From contig JAAZHP010000164.1 in NCBI GenBank assembly GCA_012510625.1, positions 1 through 9,467 on the forward strand: DNA of 9,467 nt. The letters run 5' to 3'. The notes under the pieces were generated by a model. That model was given only the letters and a program-made list of their open reading frames with translations. It had not been told where the DNA came from and did no database searches. The position numbers and the translations under genes were made by a program. Source of the stretch: Bacillota bacterium. GTDB lineage: Bacteria; Bacillota; Dethiobacteria; DTU022. Numbering within the stretch: position 1 is the stretch's first letter; each line of letters begins with the position of its first letter. Below, one piece after another: positions 1 through 6,178 of this stretch.

Positions 1-20
1 CCCCCTTTTGCAAAGGGGGG
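1..20. repeat. Palindrome CCCCC-TTTTGCAAA-GGGGGG
   Basis: The first 20 bases form a near-perfect inverted repeat: CCCCCTTT pairs with AAAGGGGG, and the whole run folds with a single T:G wobble. No T-run follows on the plus strand, so it is not a plus-strand terminator; a minus-strand role cannot be judged because the window begins here. It resembles the short C/G-tract palindromes dispersed in the intergenic DNA of many bacteria. Confidence 0.6.
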
Positions 21-35
21 AGAATTTGAATGTTG

Positions 36-55
36 GGGCGGCCCACGGGCCGCCC
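36..55. repeat. GC palindrome, 9-bp arms with 2-nt spacer
   Basis: GGGCGGCCC (36-44) and GGGCCGCCC (47-55) are exact reverse complements separated by AC. It has no adjacent T-tract and no flanking gene in the window, so a REP-like dispersed palindrome is more likely than a terminator. It is the second of three GC palindromes within 190 bases. Confidence 0.6.
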
Positions 56-169
56 GAGGGCGTACCGTAAAAAGAGCAATAATATCGTGTTATAGGCAAA
101 AATCCTCTACCTCGCCGGTGATGATGGAGTGCTTTAATTGAAAGTTGGCTGCATTAACCGGCTGGGCTC

Positions 170-189
170 GGGCCGGGCATGCCCGGCCC
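170..189. repeat. Perfect 20-bp palindrome centred on GGGCATGCCC
   Basis: GGGCCGGGCATGCCCGGCCC is a perfect 20-base palindrome followed by CCTAC. The form (GGGC-AT-GCCC core, CCCCTAC edge) is like repetitive extragenic palindromes of GC-rich bacteria. The assignment to a dispersed repeat family is inference; only the palindrome is directly seen. Confidence 0.6.
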
Positions 190-540
190 CTACAACTCTT
201 CCGGGACCAGGGTGCCGGTAAGGGAGCCGCAGAGCAGCATCCATCCAGGTTGTAGACCGGGAACAGTACAAATACCGCGTTTAAAAGGCCTCGATTTTAC
301 CGGCGGGCGAAGCACTCGCCGCCCAGGCTGATGGCAATGTTAAACACGACAGCTGGATACGCAGCCGGCCCGGCTTCTACCACCCTGCCGGCTTCTGTTT
401 TCCTGTAAGACAGGGAAAACTGCTCCCCCGCTATACTTAAGCAGGAAAAATAGGTTAATGTAGAGAAATAATACAAATCCATGCAAAATATAAATAGTAA
501 CAAGTAATTATCTTCCTTTGAAGCAGGAGGAGCAGTAAAC
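190..540. other. Non-coding leader region of the exporter operon
   Basis: I see no believable gene here. A minus-strand frame of about 100 codons (297-611) has no good ribosome site and runs into the adaptor gene, so I treat it as chance. One clear structure is a hairpin at 397-420: GTTTTCCTGT pairs with ACAGGGAAAAC through one bulged G, with loop AAG. It has no T-run and could be a 5'-UTR structure of the downstream mRNA. A TATACT hexamer at 432-437 could be a -10 box, but no matching -35 is visible. No leader-peptide or bacteriocin precursor gene was found. Confidence 0.4.
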
Positions 541-1431
541 ATGCAAACCGGCTTATTCCGCAAGTCCTCTCTTGAACGCATCGCCACACCGGAACGTTTG
601 AATGAATACATAAAAATAACCCACCCCGGGATTTGGAGTGTGCTCCTGGCTTGCCTGGCTCTTTTGGCGGCTGTAACCTTTTGGGCTTTTCATGGCAGCA
701 TCCCCGACACCGTTAAGACAAAGGGCATCATTTTCCCTCAGCACGGCGTGGCTTCAGTTATTCCGCCGGCCGGCGGGCGGATTAATAATATGCGCGTGCG
801 GGCAGGCGATTTTGTGCAGGCCGGACAGATCATTGCCGTTATCCCCCAGGAGGAGCTTATCAGGCAGATTAATGAGCTAAAAAACAGCCCCGATCCTGAC
901 GAAGCGCAAATCGAAGCGCTGAGGGGAGAATACGAACGTTTATCATTAATCGTAGCCCCGGTCTCCGGCATTGTAGTTTCCGCCAGGACAGCCAACGAAA
1001 CGATTTCACCCAACGAGCCTGTCGCCACCATTGTTAAGATAGAAAAATATGCCGACGACAAGCAGGTTATCGGCTATGTCCCCGTATCTACAGCACGGAA
1101 GCTTCGAGAAGGCATGGAAGTGCAGGTTTCTCCTGACTTTGCCCCGCGAGAAGAATATGGTTTTATGTACGGCTATATCACCAGCATCGGAACCTATCCC
1201 GTTTCAGAAAAGGATGTCCTTACGGCTGTGGGGAGCATGCAATATGCTCAAGAGCTGATGCCGCCCGAAAACAGCGTAGAGGTTAGGGTAACGCTCACCA
1301 TTGATCCCGATTCGCAGAACAAGATCAAATGGTCCAGCAAAAAGGGTGAGCGGATAGATCTTTCCATCGGCACATATTGCAACATGCTTATTGTGACCAG
1401 AAAATATAGACCTTTAGAATTAATATTTTAA
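541..1431 (+). CDS. HlyD-family adaptor, NHLM/NHLP bacteriocin secretion protein
   Basis: This is a membrane-fusion/adaptor protein of the kind that works with peptidase-ABC exporters of nitrile-hydratase-leader peptides (NHLM bacteriocin system secretion protein family). The 296-residue protein has a short cytoplasmic N-terminus beginning FRKSSLERIATPERL, typical of this family, then one membrane segment at about residues 31-50. A split biotinyl/lipoyl-like domain follows: the first half is around 60-85 with GGRINNMRVRAGDFVQAGQ, the second around 137-167 with VAPVSGIVVSA. A short helical linker separates the halves and a beta-barrel-like C-terminus ends RPLELIF. It lacks the long coiled-coil hairpin of Gram-negative HlyD, as expected for a single-membrane cell. 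ATG 541 has AGGAGG at 525-530. It is the first gene of a three-gene operon and the only one with an intact frame, so the system probably cannot function here. Confidence 0.85.
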   Translation: MQTGLFRKSSLERIATPERLNEYIKITHPGIWSVLLACLALLAAVTFWAFHGSIPDTVKTKGIIFPQHGVASVIPPAGGRINNMRVRAGDFVQAGQIIAVIPQEELIRQINELKNSPDPDEAQIEALRGEYERLSLIVAPVSGIVVSARTANETISPNEPVATIVKIEKYADDKQVIGYVPVSTARKLREGMEVQVSPDFAPREEYGFMYGYITSIGTYPVSEKDVLTAVGSMQYAQELMPPENSVEVRVTLTIDPDSQNKIKWSSKKGERIDLSIGTYCNMLIVTRKYRPLELIF

Positions 1432-1450
1432 GCTAAACAAAAAAGCGAAT

Positions 1451-1504
1451 ATGGCAAAGAATATCGAACTTAACGATTTGCACTATATGGCGGTGTGGAC
1501 ATGA
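1451..1504 (+). CDS. 17-codon ORF overlapping the transporter start
   Basis: ATG 1451 opens a 17-residue frame, MAKNIELNDLHYMAVWT, whose TGA (1502-1504) overlaps the transporter ATG (1501-1503) as ATGA, an arrangement that allows translational coupling. There is no strong Shine-Dalgarno upstream (only AAAAAAGCGAAT), and I recognise no family. It may be a leader ORF, the remnant of a lost gene between adaptor and transporter, or chance. It is listed because it fills most of the 69-base gap between the adaptor and transporter genes. Confidence 0.25.
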   Translation: MAKNIELNDLHYMAVWT

Positions 1505-1938
1505 CCAAAGTGGCTAAGGTTCCGGTAATCATGCAGATGGAAGCTCTCGAATGCGGGGCGGCGTCTCTCTGCATGGTGCTGGCATATTACGGCAAGTGGG
1601 TCCCCCTGGAGCAGCTTCGTGCAGACTGCGGTGTATCCCGGGACGGGAGCAATGCCAAAAATGTACTGATTGCAGCCAGGGCTTACGGGTTAAGGGCGCG
1701 GGGGTTCCGGATGGAACCTGAAGCCCTGCGGGAGATAACCCTTCCGGCAATTATTCATTGGGACTACAATCAAAGGACCGGGCGGTCATCAACGACCCGG
1801 CCCGCGGTACCGTTGAGGTCACCCTGGAGGAATTTGATAGATCTTTCACCGGGATCACGCTCTGCTTTGAAAAGGGCGAAAACTTTGTTCCCTCCGGCAA
1901 GCCGCGAAGCGTCTGGGATTTTGCCAAAAAGCGGCTAA
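1501..1938 (+). pseudogene. C39 peptidase part of NHLM peptidase/ABC transporter, frameshifted
   Basis: This is the 5' fragment of a bacteriocin-processing ABC exporter (NHLM peptidase/ATP-binding family). Homology covers residues 1-90 (to about 1770): the start MTKVAKVPVIMQ, oxyanion-hole-type Gln12 and catalytic Cys18 in the ECGAAS motif (codon 1552-1554), ending in LPAIIHWDYN. C39 enzymes normally continue with a HFVVL-type segment carrying the catalytic His, then NDP with the catalytic Asp. Here the His segment is absent, and NDPARG appears in another frame. After base 1770 this frame encodes unrelated residues until its stop at 1938. ATG 1501 is preferred over GTG 1495 because GGCGGTG (1489-1495) lies five bases before it. 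Leader cleavage should be lost. Confidence 0.8.
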
Positions 1939-3626
1939 AAGGCACCGCGGCCGCCTTTGCTTTTGTTATTCTTACCGGCATCCTTATTGCGGCTATCGGC
2001 TTGATTACGCCTGTTTTCTCCAGGGTGTTCATGGATCACATCCTCTCGGGCAAGAATCCGGAATGGCTGCTTCCCTTTATCATTTCCATGGCGGCTACCC
2101 TCCTTCTGCAATTCCTGGTCAATGCCATACAGGGCATCTACTGGCTGAAAATTGAAGGGAAGCTTGCCATAGAGGCCAATGCCTCCTTTATGTGGCACGT
2201 CCTGCGCCTCCCCGTTGAGTTCTTCGCCCAACGCTTTGCCGGAGACATCGCCTCGCGCCAGTCGAGCAATGAACAAATAGCTTCCACCCTCATCGGACAG
2301 CTGGCTCCCGTTTTCCTCAATACGGTCTTGCTTATCTTATACCTCGTGGTAATGCTTAAATACAGCATTATCCTATCGGCTGTGGGTATTGTCACAGTAG
2401 TAATCAACATGCTGGCCATGCGCCTGGTTTCCCAAAAACGGGTCAACCTGAGCAGGGTGATGCTGCGCGACAGCGGCAAGCTGTCAGGCGTAACCATGTC
2501 GGGGTTTGAAATGATTGAAACGATTAAAGCAGCCGGAGCGGAAAACAGCTTTTTTGAACGCTGGGCCGGCTATTTTGCCAAGCAGACCAATGCCCAGGTT
2601 GCCTTTAACCAGGCCAACCAGTTCTACAATATTATCCCGCCGCTGCTACAGGAGGCGGCCAATATCTGCGTTCTCATGATCGGAGTTTACCTGATCCTGG
2701 ACGGTGTATTTACCATTGGCATGCTGCTCGCCTTTCAGGGTTTCCTCGCCTCCTTTCTCACTCCTGTAAATGAGCTTGTCGGGGTGAACCAATCCTTCAT
2801 TGAAATGCGCTCCCAGATGGAGCGCATTGAAGATGTATTCAACTATGAACCCGATGTTGCGGCTGTGGATAAGCTGGAACCCAATTTGCATCTCCAAGAA
2901 ACCGAAAGGCTTAGAGGGGAGATTACGGTAAAGAACATTGTTTTCGGTTACAACAGGCTTGCCCAGCCCTTGATCGAAGATTTTTCCCTGAAAGTAAAAG
3001 CAGGCGGTAGTGTAGCTTTTGTGGGCGCATCAGGCAGCGGCAAATCGACCCTGGCCAAGCTGCTTTCGGGACTTTACCAGCCGTGGTCCGGTGAGATTCT
3101 CTATGACGGGGCGCCGAAAAATGAAATAGCCCGCCCCATCTTTACCGGTTCCGTGGCCGTTGTGGACCAGGAAATTGTTCTTTTTGAAGATACTATTTTC
3201 AACAATATCACCATGTGGGACCCCACCATCGACGAGTCCACCGTGATTGCAGCTTGCAAGGATGCCTGCATCCACGAAGATATTATGGGCCGCGAAGGCG
3301 GATATGCCCACGTGATCAGAGAAGGGGGCAAGAACTTTTCCGGGGGCCAGAGACAGCGCTTTGAGATTGCCAGGGCGCTGGCCCAGGAGCCGGCCGTGGT
3401 TATCCTGGATGAGGCCACCAGCGCGCTGGACACCAAAACGGAGCATCTGGTCATGGAGGCTATTAAGGCCAGGGGAATAACGCTGATTATTATTGCCCAC
3501 CGTCTCTCCACCATCCGCGATTGCGACGAAATTATAGTGCTGGATAACGGCAGGGTAGCAGAAAGGGGCAGCCATGACCAGCTGATGCAAATAAAGGGAA
3601 AATATGCGGCGCTAATTGAAAATTAG
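1758..3626 (+). CDS. ABC exporter permease/ATPase, out-of-frame rest of the C39-ABC gene
   Basis: This is the 3' part of the gene that begins at 1501. True homology starts at about 1773 with KDRAVINDPARG (C39 catalytic Asp, codon 1794-1796). A linker and a six-helix ABC transmembrane domain follow, beginning near AAAFAFVILTGILIAAIGLI. The nucleotide-binding domain is complete: Walker A GASGSGKST (3024-3050), signature FSGGQRQR (about 3336-3359), Walker B VVILDEATS (3396-3422) with an ALD D-loop, and the H-loop His in IIAHRLST (3498-3500). The only start in frame near 1758 is a TTG without a ribosome site, so translation would depend on rare frameshifting or reinitiation. With the upstream fragment the total is about 708 codons, close to family length. 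It would have driven ATP-dependent export of a leader peptide with the adaptor upstream. It is most likely non-functional because of the break. Confidence 0.85.
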   Translation: MGLQSKDRAVINDPARGTVEVTLEEFDRSFTGITLCFEKGENFVPSGKPRSVWDFAKKRLKGTAAAFAFVILTGILIAAIGLITPVFSRVFMDHILSGKNPEWLLPFIISMAATLLLQFLVNAIQGIYWLKIEGKLAIEANASFMWHVLRLPVEFFAQRFAGDIASRQSSNEQIASTLIGQLAPVFLNTVLLILYLVVMLKYSIILSAVGIVTVVINMLAMRLVSQKRVNLSRVMLRDSGKLSGVTMSGFEMIETIKAAGAENSFFERWAGYFAKQTNAQVAFNQANQFYNIIPPLLQEAANICVLMIGVYLILDGVFTIGMLLAFQGFLASFLTPVNELVGVNQSFIEMRSQMERIEDVFNYEPDVAAVDKLEPNLHLQETERLRGEITVKNIVFGYNRLAQPLIEDFSLKVKAGGSVAFVGASGSGKSTLAKLLSGLYQPWSGEILYDGAPKNEIARPIFTGSVAVVDQEIVLFEDTIFNNITMWDPTIDESTVIAACKDACIHEDIMGREGGYAHVIREGGKNFSGGQRQRFEIARALAQEPAVVILDEATSALDTKTEHLVMEAIKARGITLIIIAHRLSTIRDCDEIIVLDNGRVAERGSHDQLMQIKGKYAALIEN

Positions 3627-3699
3627 CAGATATTTTGCCGCTGATACGGATTAAGACACCGGGTTTATTGGGGTTGCTATAACAGTTCTGCCAAGGGTG

Positions 3700-4213
3700 A
3701 TGTTATTGCCTGCCAATTCGCAAATACAGAAACGGATAGAATACGATCACAAGGCGATGGACGATGCTTTCCGGGACCTCGTTTCCATAGTAAGCCCCGG
3801 GGAAAAAGAGGCCGCGCTTAAAGATAAAGAAGACATGGCCAGGGGAGCAATTGAAGCGGTCCTGGAGGCGCTTGGCGTAAAGGTCACCCCGGTGCCTGAA
3901 GAGATTGTCGATCTGAACGCCCGCCTCGATTATATGCTTCGCCCCTCCGGGGTAATGCGGCGGCGGGTGGAGCTTGTGGGAGAGTGGTGGAAGGAGACAA
4001 CGGGCCCACTGCTGGGCAGTACAAAATCCGGTGATGTTGTCGCCATACTGCCGGCAGCACCGGCGGGCTAATACCTTTTACGACCCCGGTCTCGGGAAGA
4101 GAGTTAGAGTAACCGCCAAAACAGCAGAAAGACTTGAGACCGACGCCTTCTGTTTCTACCGCGCCTTGCCGGCTAAAAAGCTCAATCTTCTCGACCTGCT
4201 TCTTTTTATCTTC
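3700..4213 (+). pseudogene. Second NHLM/NHLP ABC transporter, N-terminal fragment, frameshifted and truncated
   Basis: This is the N-terminal region of the partner ABC transporter of NHLM/NHLP export operons. The recognisable path is IQKRIEYDHKAMDDAF, an acidic helical stretch, then MRPSGVMRRRVEL, a GEWWKETTGPLLG segment, DVVAILPA, and after the frame change TFYDPGLGKRVRV and AFCFYRALPAKKL. It ends at LNLLDLLLFIF. The first frame stops at TAA 4069-4071. Removing one A from TAAT (4069-4072) restores GYTFYDP, so a one-base insertion is the simplest reading. After about 4213 no transporter sequence remains: the whole membrane domain and ATPase are missing. GTG 3697 and ATG 3700 are both possible starts, with AAGGG immediately upstream but unusually close. 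The gene begins 70 bases after the previous stop, as in an operon. Confidence 0.75.
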
Positions 4214-4769
4214 CGTTGCAGTAAGCATAGAGCCATTTTACGCAGTTGATCTTAAATCTTGCATCAGCATTTCCTTCCGGATACAACTTCACGAGCTGCA
4301 CACCCTGATCTGAAACCGCTGCTAGAAAGGAAATGAAATGATCCTTTGCCATTGGATGCCCGACGGTAACATAGTATTCATCTTCGACTGGTTCCAGATG
4401 AAGCAAATGATCATCATCCGGTGCTTCTGCCTGAACTGGCGGAAGTGAGATGCCACAGCAGCTGATCACCGCCTCACCAGTTGTTTGGATAATATTCCCA
4501 CAGGCTGGACAAACATAAAAGTGAACCCGGTGCATGTTGAATGCACGATTCCTATTTTGAACACTTTCCCCCGAGAACAGTTCTATAACCGAAATATCAA
4601 GCGCCTTGGCCAAAGGTTCCAGCAGTGAAATGTCAGGCAACCCTTGCCCTGTCTCCCATTTGCTGATGGCCTTGCTGCTGACAAATATCTTCTGTGCCAG
4701 CTCTTCCTGGGTCATCTTTTTATTCTCACGAAGCCTTCGAATTACGGTTCCGGTAACATATCTATCCAT
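4206..4769 (-). CDS. XRE-family HTH regulator with zinc-ribbon, 3' end replaced
   Basis: A DNA-binding regulator of 187 residues. An XRE/Cro helix-turn-helix domain covers about residues 5-62 (VIRRLRENKKMTQEELAQ, then SSKAISKWETG). A four-cysteine zinc-ribbon-like element follows (C87, C90, C104, C105; YVCPACG and ISCCG), then a beta-rich C-terminal domain (EDEYYVTVGHPMAKDHFISF, VQLVKLYPEGNADARFKI). The target and signal are unknown. ATG at 4767-4769 has AAAGGAGG (4778-4785) eight bases upstream. From memory, related proteins continue past AYCN with a short RHG-type tail; here the protein reads CNGR and stops using DNA from the truncated transporter. The tail therefore seems lost, probably only about eight residues, so function may survive. 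It is transcribed toward the dead exporter and is probably not its regulator, because the two were joined secondarily. Confidence 0.8.
   Translation of the reverse strand: MDRYVTGTVIRRLRENKKMTQEELAQKIFVSSKAISKWETGQGLPDISLLEPLAKALDISVIELFSGESVQNRNRAFNMHRVHFYVCPACGNIIQTTGEAVISCCGISLPPVQAEAPDDDHLLHLEPVEDEYYVTVGHPMAKDHFISFLAAVSDQGVQLVKLYPEGNADARFKINCVKWLYAYCNGR
4213..4215. other. Rearrangement or assembly junction between two truncated genes
   Basis: Transporter-like coding on the plus strand ends at TTC 4211-4213 (the final F of LLLFIF). Regulator-like coding on the minus strand begins at GTT 4215-4217 (the N of LYAYCN). The last two codons and the stop of the regulator, and the last residues of the transporter frame, are each read from the other side's sequence. 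Composition changes from GC-rich to more AT-rich here. Deletion, insertion of a segment, or contig chimerism would all produce this. Confidence 0.6.
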
Positions 4770-4793
4770 TCCCCACGCCTCCTTTACACGGCT

Positions 4794-4822
4794 ATCCTAA
4801 CACCCGCTCTTCGGCTCATCAA
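4794..4822 (-). promoter_or_regulatory. Possible promoter for the XRE regulator
   Basis: On the minus strand TTGATG (4817-4822) and TAGGAT (4794-4799) are separated by exactly 17 bases, each matching four of six consensus positions. Transcription would start about 17 bases before the ATG, leaving room for the AAAGGAGG site. Plausible but weak. Confidence 0.3.
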
Positions 4823-5068
4823 CCTACGCTCCGTGGAATTTAATCTCTTTTCTCGCACCGCTTCACACAAATCTCTACGCACCGGCGCGGCCCTGGTTTC
4901 TATAGTGTTTATGTCAATCTTGTATTCTGAAGAACATGAATGACCTGTAACAATACTGCAAATTGGACTCTTGAGATAAATGCCATAAAAAATGCTACCG
5001 TCTTATTTCTCTAACGGTGGCATATTAATCCAAATTGGAACTGAATATTGCTTGGCGGCCGCTAATTG
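4823..5068. other. Intergenic region between XRE regulator and flavoprotein
   Basis: Apart from the putative promoter at its left edge and the terminator hairpin at 4985-5023, I see nothing convincing here. A minus-strand frame stays open for roughly 70 codons down to a TAA just before the regulator's ribosome site, and a plus-strand frame is open to 4943. Neither has a start with a ribosome site nor a protein family I recognise. Confidence 0.35.
4985..5023 (-). terminator. Rho-independent terminator of the flavoprotein-rubredoxin gene
   Basis: Read on the minus strand, ATGCCACCGT and ACGGTAGCAT form a ten-base stem with one C-A mismatch and a loop of about twelve bases, followed at once by TTTTTT. 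It lies about 45 bases after the stop of the flavoprotein gene. Confidence 0.6.
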
Positions 5069-5698
5069 CTACTCGATTTTTTTAAAATGCTCTGCATTTT
5101 GGCCGCAGATTGGACAGATGTAGTCTTCCGGCAGACTTTCTCCTTCATAAATATGCCCGCAAATCTTACATTCAAATTTCGCTTGCTTTTTATCCTCATC
5201 AGGCAAGTAAGTTGGGGCATTTTTGGGGCTCTTCCCTTTGATGACTTGATGATAATAGGCATAAGTCATCGGTTGTCCCGGATTACTAAATAGATCCCCA
5301 TCTATTACCTCGCCAAGAAAAACAGTATGTGTTGCTGCCTCCATTTTATCAATAACCTTGCAAACAATATAGCCACATGAATCTTTAATCACCGGCAGGT
5401 CTTCTTTCATCTCATAAGAAACATGATCAAACTTGTCCGTGTCTCTACCTGATTTGAAACCAAATGTTCCAATAAGCGAAGGAGTAGATGTTTCTGAAAG
5501 GATGGAAATGGCAAACTTATTGGTTCTCTTGATACAGCCATTAGTAAAATTATCATGATTTATACTAATAGCTATGGTTGCAGGCGAAGATGTAACCTGC
5601 ATGACACTATTGGCCGTACACCCGGTGGGTCTTTCCCCATCCATTGAAGTAATGATATAGACCCCATAAGAAATATATCTAAACACCTTAGTATTCAT
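5069..5698 (-). CDS. Flavin-reductase-like flavoprotein fused to rubredoxin (Hrb type)
   Basis: A 209-residue cytoplasmic electron carrier. Residues 1-155 form an FMN-binding flavin-reductase-like split barrel (YGVYIITSMDGERPTGCTAN, then SSPATIAISINHDN and FAISILSE). Residues about 173-209 form a rubredoxin-type iron site with C177, C180, C195 and C198 (CKICG and CPICG). The 14-residue gap between the cysteine pairs is much shorter than in classical rubredoxin and resembles the rubrerythrin-type domain. This architecture is that of high-molecular-weight rubredoxins of anaerobes, which accept electrons from NAD(P)H and can feed flavodiiron proteins that reduce O2 or NO; no such partner is in the window. 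The ATG is preceded by AAGGGAG, with a TATAAT box on the minus strand at 5729-5734 but no clear -35. It follows the Spx-like gene by 67 bases and ends at its own terminator. Confidence 0.85.
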   Translation of the reverse strand: MNTKVFRYISYGVYIITSMDGERPTGCTANSVMQVTSSPATIAISINHDNFTNGCIKRTNKFAISILSETSTPSLIGTFGFKSGRDTDKFDHVSYEMKEDLPVIKDSCGYIVCKVIDKMEAATHTVFLGEVIDGDLFSNPGQPMTYAYYHQVIKGKSPKNAPTYLPDEDKKQAKFECKICGHIYEGESLPEDYICPICGQNAEHFKKIE

Positions 5699-5765
5699 GT
5701 TTTATCTCCCTTCCATGTTATTTTTTACATTATATCGCTTTTAATTGAGATCTGCTTTCTATCAG

Positions 5766-6122
5766 TTATTCATTGCCAAGCGCAGCTTTCCAATCAGTTT
5801 CCTTAAAGCCTACCAGAACAAAACCGTCACCGATAAGAATGGGACGTTTCACCATCATACCGTCTGATGCCAGCAGTCTATACTGTTCATTCTCGCCCAT
5901 GGCCGGGAGCTTCTCCTTCAGCTTCAATTCTCTATACAACCTTCCGCTGGTATTAAAAAAATTCTTCAGCGGCAGACCGCTCTTTTTATGCCAGTCCTTT
6001 ATTTCCTCAATTGTAGGATTGTTTTCTTTGATATGTCTCTCTTCAAAGGCTAGGCCGTTTGATTCTAGCCACTTCTTAGCCTTCTGGCAAGTTGTGCATT
6101 TCGGATAGCATACAAAAATCAT
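5766..6122 (-). CDS. Spx/MgsR/ArsC-family thioredoxin-fold protein
   Basis: A 118-residue protein of the ArsC/Spx superfamily. The N-terminus MIFVCYPKCTTCQKAKKWL carries a CxxC redox pair (C9, C12). The rest follows the family plan: EERHIKENNPTIEEIKDW, a GLPLKNFFNTSG segment, and KRPILIGDGFVLVGFKETDW, with the conserved KRP of the thioredoxin-like fold. Members are either glutaredoxin-linked arsenate reductases or Spx-type regulators that bind RNA polymerase and sense disulfide stress. The CxxC favours a Spx/MgsR-like or YffB-like protein over classical ArsC, but annotation as arsenate reductase family is equally common. A GGGGGAG ribosome site precedes the ATG. It lies 56 bases after exonuclease III on the same strand with no terminator seen between, so co-transcription is likely. 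I leave the symbol blank because sequence alone does not separate the subfamilies. Confidence 0.85.
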   Translation of the reverse strand: MIFVCYPKCTTCQKAKKWLESNGLAFEERHIKENNPTIEEIKDWHKKSGLPLKNFFNTSGRLYRELKLKEKLPAMGENEQYRLLASDGMMVKRPILIGDGFVLVGFKETDWKAALGNE

Positions 6123-6178
6123 AATGCTCCCCCATTCTCTTAGCTTGATATTCTGCTGTGACAGGGATGCTGACTCCT

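Noticed and set aside
297..611. Minus-strand 104-codon frame upstream of the adaptor gene
   Set aside because: No credible ribosome site, mixed low-complexity composition, no family resemblance, and it overlaps the start of a well-supported gene on the other strand.
1758..1772. Idea that the ABC half is an independent gene starting at TTG 1758
   Set aside because: No ribosome site precedes it, residues 1-5 do not match the family, and the NDPARG piece belongs to the C39 domain, so it is the continuation of the gene at 1501.
1765..1780. Programmed ribosomal frameshift joining the two transporter halves
   Set aside because: There is no slippery heptamer or downstream pseudoknot, and frameshifting would not restore the missing histidine segment; deletion explains both.
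3030..3590. Long minus-strand frames opposite the ABC ATPase domain
   Set aside because: These are shadows of the strongly coding plus strand with its Walker A, signature and Walker B motifs.
4791..5010. Minus-strand open stretch of about 70 codons before the XRE gene
   Set aside because: It has no start codon with a ribosome site, passes through a terminator hairpin and shows no known motif; it is probably chance.
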